Of a stretch of 64,000 bases of DNA, positions 1 through 8,913 are shown piece after piece. Every line of letters begins with the position of its first letter. Within the stretch, counting starts at the first letter, position 1. The notes under the pieces are model-generated. The model had not been told where the DNA came from. It saw only the letters and a list, made by a program, of their open reading frames with translations, and did no database searches. Origin of the DNA: Lantana camara. Taxonomy: Eukaryota; Streptophyta; Magnoliopsida; Lamiales; Verbenaceae. Position numbers and translations under genes: made by a program. The stretch spans positions 33,004,001 to 33,068,000 of the forward strand of contig CM074857.1 of assembly GCA_037501455.1 (NCBI GenBank). The letters are read 5' to 3'.

Positions 1-742
1 CTGTGCACTTCATCAGAATCACAAAGGCATTTAAAAGAGCAATACCATTGGGTAGAATTTGCGAAGGGCTCAGGTTGAGGTAATTTAAAATTTCAGCTAT
101 CGGAGTAGGAATTAGGAACCTCAGGCCATCCTAGGATACAGTATCCTTGTATACAGTCATCATGCCAGGAGGAGGATTATTGGCACGCTCGTGTGGCTCA
201 GGGCGGCGGTAAGTAAAAGCCTCATTCCAGTATATTGGGGCCTTGATGGAAGCCATTTCCCCGACCGTCATGGTACTGGGGGTTTCATCTGGAGACTTAT
301 CCGTCTTATGGGGATCAGAGCCCTCTCTTCGGATTTTGGACTTCTTCCTTGGGGCAGCTGGTTCTTTCCCCTTTCGATGATGTTTACGAGGAGGTTTCTC
401 CTCCGCACGACGCTCAGAAGTCCCCGTTTCTTCTTAGGGGGCAGCAATCGCCACCGTGACCCTATGATCTTGGGGCCTAACTGCACTGTCCAACATTGGG
501 AGCACCCTCTCACCTTGGCACTCCATCTCCTCTTTCAATGCCATCACCTCGAAAATCTGTTCAACCCCCCCAGGGTTACGCTCGTTCAATCCTGGAACTG
601 CAGCGTCGAGATCCTCATCCTGGGCCTCTGCTGGAACCTCCACCATGGGAATGGCGTATGGAATATCATGTTGAGAAGGAGAATTTGCAGGGGACATCTC
701 ATCTATCTCTCTCACTGTCTGGCTTATGATTTCATCCGTCAT
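1..742 (-). pseudogene. Antisense gene of element A, 5' part (relative of the 4996-6192 gene), broken
   Basis: The reading starts at the ATG at 740-742 on the minus strand and runs off the window. Its first ~100 residues align with the start of the protein at 4996 in element B; shared blocks include an acidic N-terminus, a GERV..L.SAVRPQDHR block, a basic RKGKEPA-like stretch and the PPPG-MTVY block. Near 434 the frame closes and the similarity moves to another frame. A further in-frame stop lies near 131-134, in front of the conserved GLRF block. The copy is therefore frameshifted and not functional. The family is the plant 'putative gypsy type transposon' domain (Pfam Transposase_28, from memory), whose biochemical role is unknown. 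The identification rests on similarity to the copy in element B. Confidence 0.75.
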
Positions 743-1008
743 TTCTTCTTGTTCTTGAAGATGAGAGATTTTCAGGAGAAATTTAGGAAAATGGGGATCT
801 TTGGAAAGGTTCTGCGATGAAAGGGAGGCTTTGGAACCTAAATCTATTGGTTAGAATGCAAAAGTTAGAAAGAAACCAAGTTTACCTAGAACGGAGAAGA
901 ATAGAAGTTCGCTGGATGTTTGCTGGAATCTGCAGAAAACTCTAAAACTTTTTATTTGCTCTGAAGGTTTTTGGATACGTAAAAGAACGAAAGTGATCTG
1001 CAAATCCC

Positions 1009-1016
1009 TATTTATA
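1009..1016 (-). promoter_or_regulatory. TATA box of the antisense gene in element A
   Basis: TATAAATA on the minus strand sits in a CCCTATAAATAGGG-like palindromic setting, about 270 bp before the ATG at 742. The same TATAAATAGGG context lies about 290 bp before the ATG of the homologous gene in element B (4697-4704). Conservation at the same place in two diverged copies supports a real core promoter. Confidence 0.65.
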
Positions 1017-1340
1017 GGGAAGGGATTTACACATGATTGACAGTAAATTCAAAAACGTAATCATTCCCGCCTTGGTAACCACCCACTTTTGGTAACCGTC
1101 ACACGGTTACTAACACTCACGTGCCGTTTCCTTGATACACGCGACCACACTTCCACTAAGCATTTAATGCGGAGGTACTCAGGAAGTCAAAACCGCAAGG
1201 CCGCATTAAATGCGGTGTCAGAACTGTCGCAATAGGGATTTCACGAGCGTTACTTCCCAGCAAGCTGCCATACCCTCAGATATCCAAAGCCAAAATTCCC
1301 AAGATTAAAATTCTACAGTACACACCAAGTGTTACTACAG
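1017..1340. other. Upstream spacer of the antisense gene, with a repeated GCATTAAATGCGG motif
   Basis: There is no coding sequence here. Around 1159-1215 the palindrome-like motif GCATTTAATGCGG/CCGCATTAAATGCGG occurs twice. A matching pair is found upstream of the antisense gene in element B (about 4536-4573). Its position just upstream of a TATA box in both copies suggests promoter elements, but this is inferred from conservation only. Confidence 0.4.
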
Positions 1341-1356
1341 AATTTAGGGGGCAAAA
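1341..1356 (+). other. Polypurine tract of element A
   Basis: The purine-rich run AATTTAGGGGGCAAAA directly abuts the LTR start TGATGGGGCC. It matches the tract of element B on the opposite strand (4395-4410) at 15 of 16 bases. It would prime plus-strand DNA synthesis during reverse transcription. Confidence 0.8.
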
Positions 1357-2374
1357 TGATGGGGCCAAATCACGCTCGGATCAGATCCGTACACGTGTTA
1401 TAATCCAGGCGACTTATTCCAATGACCCAGGAATCACCTGAGCTTAGACGCTCGCGCATGTGGGCTTGTGAAGCAGATCCAGCCCATATGACCCACTACC
1501 TTAATCCCTAAAGCCTGCTGTTAAGGCCCATACATCGAGCGTAAGGTTCCCCACTAGTCCTTCTCAGCGCTCGCATGGAGGTCTCAGAGATGATCATTAC
1601 TCTCATGAGGGCCTTTCTCTTCGTGCAGTTCAACCCTCCCTTGAGGACCTCCCGTGGTTAGGTGCCTTACCCATCTCGAATGTCCTAGCGCTAGGATAAA
1701 GTCACCGGGGGAATCCTCCCCTCGAGCGCTCGGATAATTCCTCCAGAGCCTATCCGCGCTTAGACCTCCTTTGATGTCCATACTGTCACTACAACAAGGC
1801 ATTCATGATTTCTGGAGGCCAGTCCCCTCCTCGACAAAGGGTTCCCAGCGAAGACACACCCAATGGCGTGAGGAGCAAACTATCCTGAGCTCCCTGACGC
1901 TCATTGACAGCTTCGTAACCGCCTCTGGCACACAGAGATAGTGCACACACATTCCTCTGACACCCCGTTGCCACCTATCCGTAGGTATCTTTCAGGAATG
2001 TCCCTTTCAGGCCATCACACAACGCCGCGTGTCTAGGGCAACATTGGGTTTGGGACCACTTGCTTGCATTTACCAAATCACCCTCACCCTCAACCTATAA
2101 ATATGGGAATTCTCACGCATTCCCTAACTAAGTTATCTCCTACATTAGCATTATGGACATAACTGGGCACAATCTCTAGTTTTCCTTCCTACGCTTCAAA
2201 CACTTCATCTTTCTTGCATTTTTACTGCACATTTTCTGGTGTTATCATAGCTGGAAGAATCCACGCATTTCTGGAAACCCAGTTCCTGAGGCTCTTACGC
2301 CTGTGTTGGTCTTTCCCCTCAAACAAATCTTAAAGTATTGGTGATTTAGTACACTTCCAGTATTTACACCATCA
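1357..2374 (+). repeat. 3' LTR of element A
   Basis: The 1018-bp repeat begins TGATGGGGCC and ends CACCATCA, giving the terminal inverted TGATGG/CCATCA. The reverse complement of its last ~150 bp aligns with the first ~150 bp of the element B LTR at 3547. A TATA box (TATAAATA) lies at 2096-2103. The other LTR is outside the window, so divergence and target duplication cannot be read; the bases that follow are GTTAG. Confidence 0.8.
2096..2103 (+). promoter_or_regulatory. LTR TATA box, element A
   Basis: TATAAATA lies about 740 bp into the LTR in the sense orientation. The equivalent box in element B (TATAAATA on the minus strand, 15428-15435) is about 565 bp into its shorter LTR and at a similar distance from the LTR end. 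Confidence 0.6.
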
Positions 2375-3541
2375 GTTAGTTTCCATTTTTATAACCACTA
2401 TGGTTCTGTCATTTGCTAGGCCATCCAAAAAATTGATTGTGATTGTATTCGACCTTTAAAAAATTCAAAAGTTTTAATTAATATTCATTTTCCCATAAAA
2501 TTGTAAATGTATAATTCCTCTTTACCCATCATTCTTGATTATGATTTCTCTTCTATAATATGTTCTTTTGTTTTTTCTCAAAAATTAAATTGATTGTTTT
2601 ACCTTCTTCACAAATCCAATTAAATCTGTAATGTTCCAATGTTGATATTTATTCTAAAATATAGAGAAAAACTTAAAATTCTATAATAAAAGATAATTTA
2701 GAATTACAAATCAATTGATTTTCATCTAGATCATCCTTAATTTCATCGAATTCTATAAATTTAAACGTGGTATTTATATAAATGAACTTTTCCTCAACTT
2801 CGTTGACAGCTCTAGTTCCTTGGAGAACCAACTCAACCTATAAAAATAGGTTTGGGTAATTCTTATTTGTCTCTTCCATCAATATTGGATTTATATTTTA
2901 TAAGTTTTATTGACGAATAAGTATAATGCCATGTATTTTTGTTCTTTGTAAATGTGATAGTTAATCTATCAAATGAATAATTTATTCTATCTTTTATATT
3001 TCCTTTATTTTCACCAAAAACAAAATAACAAGAAAAGACAATAATTATTAATAAAATGCAAGAGAATATATGAAGTATACTTAAAATTTACAAAATATCT
3101 ACATTTAAAACCCCTAAATCTTGCATAAAAAAGTCCCTAAATCTACCAAAACAATATGATTTTTGAATGTTTCAAGCTTACTCATTGAACATTTTGATTA
3201 TATATATTAGGGTAAAACTTGTAATTTCCCACATCCATAAATATATTCGTGGGATTGTCAAAATTACATGTTCACACATTTTTTAAACATGCCCACAAAT
3301 TCATTGATGAAAAATATATATAGAGAAGTATCAGTTGTTTCGTCAAATCCCAATTCTATTCCCACTAAATATACATTGACAAAAAACTACACTATATAAA
3401 GAAAACCTAATAAAGGTTGAAAAAAATATAATATTCCCAATTGATTCTTGTTTAAAAGCTGGTAGATTTCAGCATATATTTCAAACAATACCAGAATTGT
3501 CACTTACTGGTCACTCTGAATGTCAAATATAATATAATATT
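2375..3541. other. AT-rich DNA between elements A and B, no gene seen
   Basis: This is about 1.2 kb of strongly AT-rich sequence. I see no open frame with recognisable similarity, no terminal repeats and no splice-flanked exon. It is the original target DNA of element B, which inserted at 3546/15998. Confidence 0.6.
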
Positions 3542-3546
3542 ATGTG

Positions 3547-4394
3547 TGATGGTGCTGGAAATCAGATTTCCAAAAATGCAACAACACTTTAGTATTTGTA
3601 TGGAAAGGGAAAGACCATCACAGGCGTGAGGGCCTCAGGATCTGGGTTTCCTCTTAAGCGTGGGTTCTTCCAGCTAGGATAACACCAAAGATGCAAGTTG
3701 CAGGGATGATGTTATTGTGGTGAGAATGGTGAGGAGCTTGAGAAGATCAGTGGAAATGCCCAGAATAATGTATGTAATTTGTATGCAGATAATGACTTGG
3801 GGGAGAATGCATGGGTTCCCCCCTATTTATATGTTAGGGATGGGGGTAAATGGGTAAATTGACCATGTGGTCCCAAACCTGTGTTGCCCTAACACGTGGC
3901 AGCCTTTGAGGGTGTGAGAATGACATTTCTGAAAAGGAGACGGCGTGTCAGGTGCACGGTGCGCAGTACCTTTGTGTCAGAGGTTGTTGACGAGGGTCGC
4001 ATGAGTGGAGGGTCCCGGATCCGTCTTATGAGGGTTCAGGTCCACCGCGGCGGTGGGGGGTGACCCGCGAGCGATTAGTGACGGTCGAAGAGTGCTCGGA
4101 TGGGTTCCTCATGGTTTATGAGCTTTGAGCGCCAAAACCCGAGCGACAAGAATATGGCCCTCGTGTGGATGATTCCTTGAGAAAGGTAACCCCGAGGGCC
4201 GATACGGGAGAGCCGGGCCTGCTTGCTCGTCCTCGCCGTTTGACTGGTTGTCCGAGGCTCAGGGGCCCATATTAGTTGGCAAGTGAGTGGGCTGGGTTGG
4301 CCCACGAGCCCGTCAATGCGAGGGAGTAATCTCAGCGTTAGCAGATGTTGACAGGTGGACGGTCCTGATAAGAGCGCATTTTTGGGCCCCATCA
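3547..4394 (-). repeat. 3' LTR of element B
   Basis: The 848-bp repeat (on + reading TGATGGTGCT ... GGCCCCATCA) is nearly identical to 15151-15997. A TATAAATA box lies at 3824-3831 on the minus strand. The seven substitutions seen against the other LTR all lie between about 4051 and 4394; the remaining ~500 bp appear identical. Confidence 0.93.
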
Positions 4395-4410
4395 TTTTGC
4401 CCCCCAAATT
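4395..4410 (-). other. Polypurine tract of element B
   Basis: On the minus strand AATTTGGGGGGCAAAA runs directly into the 3' LTR start TGATGGGG. It is the plus-strand primer of the element and matches the tract of element A. Confidence 0.85.
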
Positions 4411-4696
4411 CTGTAGTATCGCTCGAGCGTACTGTAGAATTTTTAATATGGAGGGAGCCTAGTATTTTGAATTTCTTAAGGATCAAGACGCTGCTAGAGA
4501 AGTGACCGTCTGCCTTCTGTAACGGACATAATCTGACACCGCATTAATGGATGTCATGTCCGCATTTAATGCGGAGTGGGAACGTGGGCGCGTGTACTCC
4601 GGGAGACGTGAGGCGGTTAGCAAAAGTGGGGGGATTTCCTAGGCGGGAAATGATTGCGTTTTGAATTTTCAGCCCTAATCCATGTAAAATCTTCCC

Positions 4697-4704
4697 TATA
4701 AATA
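4697..4704 (+). promoter_or_regulatory. TATA box of the antisense gene in element B
   Basis: TATAAATA in the context CCCTATAAATAGGGG lies about 290 bp before the ATG at 4996. The same box and spacing occur in element A on the opposite strand. Transcription is expected to begin roughly 30 bp downstream. The gene thus appears to have its own promoter rather than using an LTR. Confidence 0.7.
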
Positions 4705-4995
4705 GGGGTCTGCAGGGCTTTGGGATCTTTTTCACGCATTCAAACTCTTTCAAGCACATACACAGCAAGAAATATCTATCAGTTCTACAGATTCCGGCGA
4801 ATTTCTTCTCTTCAAATCTTAGGTAAAAATTCCTTATCCTTCTTCTTATTTTCCCCGTGCTAACATTAGTTTTAGGTTGTGTGAGTGAAACCCTTGAGGG
4901 AAGAGCCACTGTCTACCATTGAACTTGTTTCAGAAATCTTCTCCCTCCTTGAGTTTTCTGTTAGAAATCCTGTTTCCAAAAGTTGAAAAGTGAAC

Positions 4996-6192
4996 ATGGC
5001 CAGAAACCAAGCTGACGATTACGTAACGGAGATTGAGGAGATGTCGGTGGGGAGCTCTTCCCCTCATGGCGATGTCCCCACAGCTGTTCCCCTGGCTAGG
5101 GCGCCCCCAGACGAGGGGATTCCCATGGCGATCTCGGTGGCCCAGGCTCCGGCTGATGCCGGGGAAGAAGAGGTAGACGCCGCCATTCAAGGGATGAACG
5201 AGCGTGCTCCCGGAGGGGTGAACGACCTCTTTGAAGAGATGCATAACGTGATGGAAATGCAAAGGCAGGGGGAGAGAGTATTCCCAGTGTTGAATAGCGC
5301 TGTGAGACCCCAAGATCACAGGATCACAGTGGCTATGATGGCCCCCGAGGGCGAAGCAGGGCCATCCGGGCGTCAATTTGAGGTTGAGCCCTCCAGAAGG
5401 CGCCATAGGAGAGGCAAGGAGCCTGCCACTCGAGTGAGGCAAGATAACCGCCATCAAACTGACAGATCTCCGGATGAGATTGAGAGTATTCTGGCGCTCG
5501 ACGATTTGGAGGATTTGAGGGCGAAGGCTTATTGGGATGAAGCAGTATTTCCCATGCGACTTCCCGAGGAGGGGGAGAGGGCCAACCGACCGCCGCCTGG
5601 GATCATGACGGTCTATTGGGATGCAGTCCTGGCTGGGGGCTTGAGGTTCCCTATTGCCCATTCTGCTGCTGTCATCTACCACCACCTAGGGCTTTGCCCT
5701 TCACAAATTCTGCCCAACGGTATAACTTTAATCAACACCTTCCTAATAACGATGAGAGCCTTAAACCATGCAACCTCGATCGTCAACTTCGACAGTTTGA
5801 TACAAGTAGCCCGCTCGCCCCGTTCGTTACCTACGGACGGGTTTTATTATGCCCAGGCCAAATCGGGCTTTAAGATGATAGACTCCCCATCTACCTCCTA
5901 CGGCGAGCATTGGAAGGAGAAATACTTCTTCGTAGGGGCCCCCGGGGGAATTTTTGGGGTTCATCGCCAGTGGATGATACATGGCGAGGGTCCTTTGGTT
6001 AGGGAAAGGACAAGGAATAAAGCTTTTGAGGATTGGGCACAGGGGTTAGCCTTCGTGATGAGGAGTGAGAAAAAATGGATTAAGGCTGAAACCCTGGTGA
6101 AGAACGAGGGAGTACTGTTTCGCTATGGCTTATCCTGCCCTCCAGACATGATACTCAACCCTCCAGCCGACATCATAGCCCTCGATGGTTAG
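4996..6192 (+). CDS. Antisense accessory gene of element B, first coding part (Transposase_28-like)
   Basis: The open frame of 398 codons runs against gag-pol. The N-terminus is acidic and low in complexity (about residues 1-110), followed by an arginine-rich patch (RRRHRRGKEP) and then a conserved region beginning PPPGIMTVYWDAVLAGGLRF and running through HLGLCPSQILPNG. That region resembles the plant 'putative gypsy type transposon' domain (Pfam Transposase_28, from memory), known mainly from genes on the antisense strand of Tat elements and without a proven function. The ATG at 4996 fits the end of the leader; an alternative GTG 6 bp upstream is unlikely. The frame ends in TAG at 6190-6192, where a GT (6188) could be a splice donor to the next part. 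Joining to an AG at 6311-6312 soon meets a stop, so the two parts may be separate proteins or use the weaker AG near 6333. Confidence 0.75.
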   Translation: MARNQADDYVTEIEEMSVGSSSPHGDVPTAVPLARAPPDEGIPMAISVAQAPADAGEEEVDAAIQGMNERAPGGVNDLFEEMHNVMEMQRQGERVFPVLNSAVRPQDHRITVAMMAPEGEAGPSGRQFEVEPSRRRHRRGKEPATRVRQDNRHQTDRSPDEIESILALDDLEDLRAKAYWDEAVFPMRLPEEGERANRPPPGIMTVYWDAVLAGGLRFPIAHSAAVIYHHLGLCPSQILPNGITLINTFLITMRALNHATSIVNFDSLIQVARSPRSLPTDGFYYAQAKSGFKMIDSPSTSYGEHWKEKYFFVGAPGGIFGVHRQWMIHGEGPLVRERTRNKAFEDWAQGLAFVMRSEKKWIKAETLVKNEGVLFRYGLSCPPDMILNPPADIIALDG

Positions 6193-6335
6193 ACCCTAGG
6201 AACTAACTGCTCTGACTCCTAGAATAACCTTCTAACTTGGTGTGATTGTTGTGTTTTTTGTCTCTGCGATTCAATCAACCAATTTCTGACGCTTGTTTCT
6301 TCTTATTGGCAGGTGTCTAAATACTATCCCAAGGC

Positions 6336-7870
6336 ATGAATGCTGAAGCCCTTTCCCGCATGTTGGGTGCCCAAGGACCCGCTGCCGACCCTCAACACCC
6401 GCAACCGCAGCAAAACCGCCCTCCCAATGCTCCGAGGGGGAGGGTAAACCGTCGAGGAGCTGGCCGAGGGCAGAACAATGCCCGAGGGGGAGCAGGGAAT
6501 GAGGCTCCCCCCAGAGGCCCTATTGAGGATCTGACAGTGGAGGGTACCCACGAGGCTACTCCTCTACCGGCGGCCCCGGCGGGCCCAATTTCATTGAGTT
6601 CAAGCGGGTCCCGAAACCGCTCGGGTGAGCCCATCCGCATACATGAAACCCTTCGGGCCGACCGCCAAGGGAAGAGAAAGAGGCTTCCGGATTCAATTCC
6701 CATTTCTGGTAAGGGGAAAGAGGTGGTCATAGGGCACAGAGGTGAGGGCAGCGACACTTCTTCGTCAGAGGACGAAGATTTCTGGAAGATAGGCTGCAAG
6801 GGCGACTCCCGCTACAAGCGCCAACGGACTGAGGGTCCGGTGCTTCTGAAAAAGAGCGCCTACTCCGTGAACCTCGTTTCTGACATCGTCGGGAAACTCC
6901 AGTTTTTCGGCGATCATGACAAGCTGAACGAGCATGACGCCGCTCGTGTTGCCGACGATGCCTGCCATGCCCTTCTGACGGTAAGTCCTTAGTATCCTCT
7001 GAAGGTTTTCAACTTCCATTGTTCCCATTCTAATGCTAATCTTTGTGTCTGACTTTCCAGGAGGTAATCCCTAGGTTAAAGAATTTGCAGGGGCGAGCGC
7101 AGGCCTACTCCGAGCATAAGGCCAAGTACAAGAAACTGTTGCGCATTTCTGACCCCGTCCAGTTGCAAGAGGATTACAACAACCTCCACGCCCAACTGAA
7201 CACCGCCAATATTGACAAGGACAGGCTGAGGGAGAATCTGCAGAAGTCGGACGAGGCCTACCTTACTCTTGACGAGCGTTATAGGGAGTTGAAGGTGGAG
7301 CACGACCGGCTGAGGCAACAGAACCGGGAGCTGGGCGAGCAGTTGGCGGAAAGCACTCGCCGAAACGAGGAAGCAAACAAGGCCCTTGCTGACTTGCAGG
7401 GCAAAGTACAGGGCTTGGAGGCGAGGGTATCCTGGGAGGCAGTGAAGAAGTTCTTACGATCCAAAGCTTTCGTGTTCGTGGCCAACATCCATTGCTTCGA
7501 CAATGTACGGCGTTTCTTCCATAAAGCTATCGGGCAAATGGTGAAGCTTGGATTGGCACCTGAAAGCGCTCGGACTGACGCGTGCTTACGCATGGATCTA
7601 GACGAAAACTGCGAGCCCATGGTCCAAGATGGGGATCCTTCCGAGAGCTTGGCGGAGCCGGAATACCAAGAGTTGGTGGAAACACTCCAGCGGGAGTTCA
7701 TAGCTGCCAATACTGTAGGTCCCGAGCCTATCCAGATAGAAGATGAAGGTACCCTCATGGACACCGTGGATGTCGAGGAACCTGGTGAGGCTCACACTTC
7801 TGACGCCAACGTGTTGGCCCCTGTTCCCCTTGCGACAGCTCCTCCTGAGCCCGACGCCCCAGCCCAGTGA
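6336..7870 (+). CDS. Antisense accessory gene of element B, spliced second part (6336-6980 joined to 7061-7870)
   Basis: Two exons are separated by a canonical 80-bp intron: donor ACG|GTAAGT at 6980/6981 and acceptor TTTCCAG|GAG at 7060/7061. Both exon edges are in phase 0, so the frame continues across the junction. Exon 6336-6980 encodes a proline/glutamine/arginine-rich, probably disordered region with a basic nuclear-localisation-like patch (QGKRKRLP) and acidic serine stretches (SSSEDED). Exon 7061-7870 encodes a long heptad-rich coiled coil (from about LQEDYNNLHAQL to QGLEARV), then a folded-looking segment (VANIHCFDNVRRFF) and an acidic C-terminus. The architecture suggests a structural or DNA/RNA-associated protein, not an enzyme; I cannot assign a function. 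The reading ends 1.04 kb before the end of the convergent gag-pol frame. Confidence 0.7.
6981..7060 (+). other. Spliceosomal intron within the antisense gene
   Basis: The 80-bp intron begins GTAAGT and ends in TTTCCAG after a pyrimidine-rich tract. Reading through it gives an in-frame stop (TAG at 6990-6992), while removing it joins two long open frames in phase. Because it lies antisense to the genomic RNA of the element, it is not spliced from the retrotransposition template and can persist. Confidence 0.75.
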
Positions 7871-8913
7871 AGCTCCCTTGGCTACTAATCTCTTGCCCTT
7901 GTCAATTTAAACTCTTCTTTCCATTTACGAACAATTTTATATCTGTACTTAATCTTTCAGTTATTTCCTGAATACTTTGGATCCTTTATGCCGCTTTCCG
8001 ATATATTTGAACTCCTTTTTAAATGCTTGAATGTCTGAATGTTTTCTCCTTTACTTTTAAGCGATGAATGATATTATTTCATTGCGCTCGTCATTCTTTC
8101 TTGTGTGAACTGGTCCTTCTTGTACGAACGTTTGCGATGAGCGTGTTTGTGCGCGTGGGCGTTTCCTTTAAGAGGGCCCCGGCATTCGCCATATCACACC
8201 ATCAGTTGAAAGTTTGGCAGCTTCTGGAGATTTGAGGGGCGTAGATACGAGCGCGAGGGTGTTTCCCACGGGGGTTCCCTGGCCGTATCCGTAATGAGGC
8301 TCGAATTTGAACTTAGGAAACCTTTGGGGATTTGCCTAAGTATTGGCCCTATAATGTGCACCCTCGTCTTGAACGCTCCATTAGGTTGTATATACTTTAG
8401 AAATCATCAGTAGGATTTGCTAAGTATGGGATCAAAGCGAGCGTAGCCGTGGGGTTAGCGTTATTTTGAGGGACCCATGAAAGGGTTATTATGGGATACA
8501 CTGTTTTCTGAGTGTGCCCTCACCCAAGAGGTCGAGGGTCTCCGGGGTTTTTACGAGCGCGAGCCGGAGTGACATGCACTCAGCTGGCGTAAATTAAGCA
8601 TTTTGCCCCCCGGTTGCCCGACACGCTCGTTCTTAGGATTTTACACACTTACGATTTGTCACACACCCAAATAGCGTTGCTTCAAAACGATTGGGGTATT
8701 ACTTAGGCCGTTCGACGTGGAGGATGCTCGACACGGAGTAGGCCTTAAGTTTTGCTCAAATCATTAACCAATAAGGAAAACAAATAAATGACATAATCAA
8801 GAATTAAAAATGCTTACTGTTATATTCGCAATTTACAAAACGAGTACCATATGCTTTCTGTCAAAAGAAAGTACCCCATGCCATCGACGGGCAATTACAA
8901 AAAGAACCGATGT
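7871..8913. other. Non-coding spacer between the convergent antisense gene and gag-pol of element B
   Basis: About 1 kb lies between the stop of the + strand antisense gene and the stop of the - strand polyprotein. No open frame of note is present. It must hold the 3' untranslated region of the antisense gene, but I cannot identify a specific poly(A) signal with confidence. Confidence 0.5.

Larger units (their letters stand above)
1..2374 (+). mobile_element. Element A: 3' part of a Tat-type Ty3/gypsy retrotransposon, cut by the window start
   Basis: The order on the + strand is: remains of an antisense gene (1-742), a spacer with a TATA box for that gene, a polypurine tract and a complete 3' LTR. 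This mirrors the 3' end of element B (3547-8913) in the opposite orientation: the LTRs share terminal sequence and the antisense proteins align. The gag-pol part lies left of the window. A and B are different members of one family, since their LTRs differ in length (1018 against 848 bp) and are clearly diverged. Confidence 0.85.

Noticed and set aside
191..820. Open frame of 209 codons on the + strand at the left end
   Set aside because: It lies antisense to the broken accessory gene of element A, whose minus-strand reading aligns with the protein of element B. The + reading has no recognisable features.
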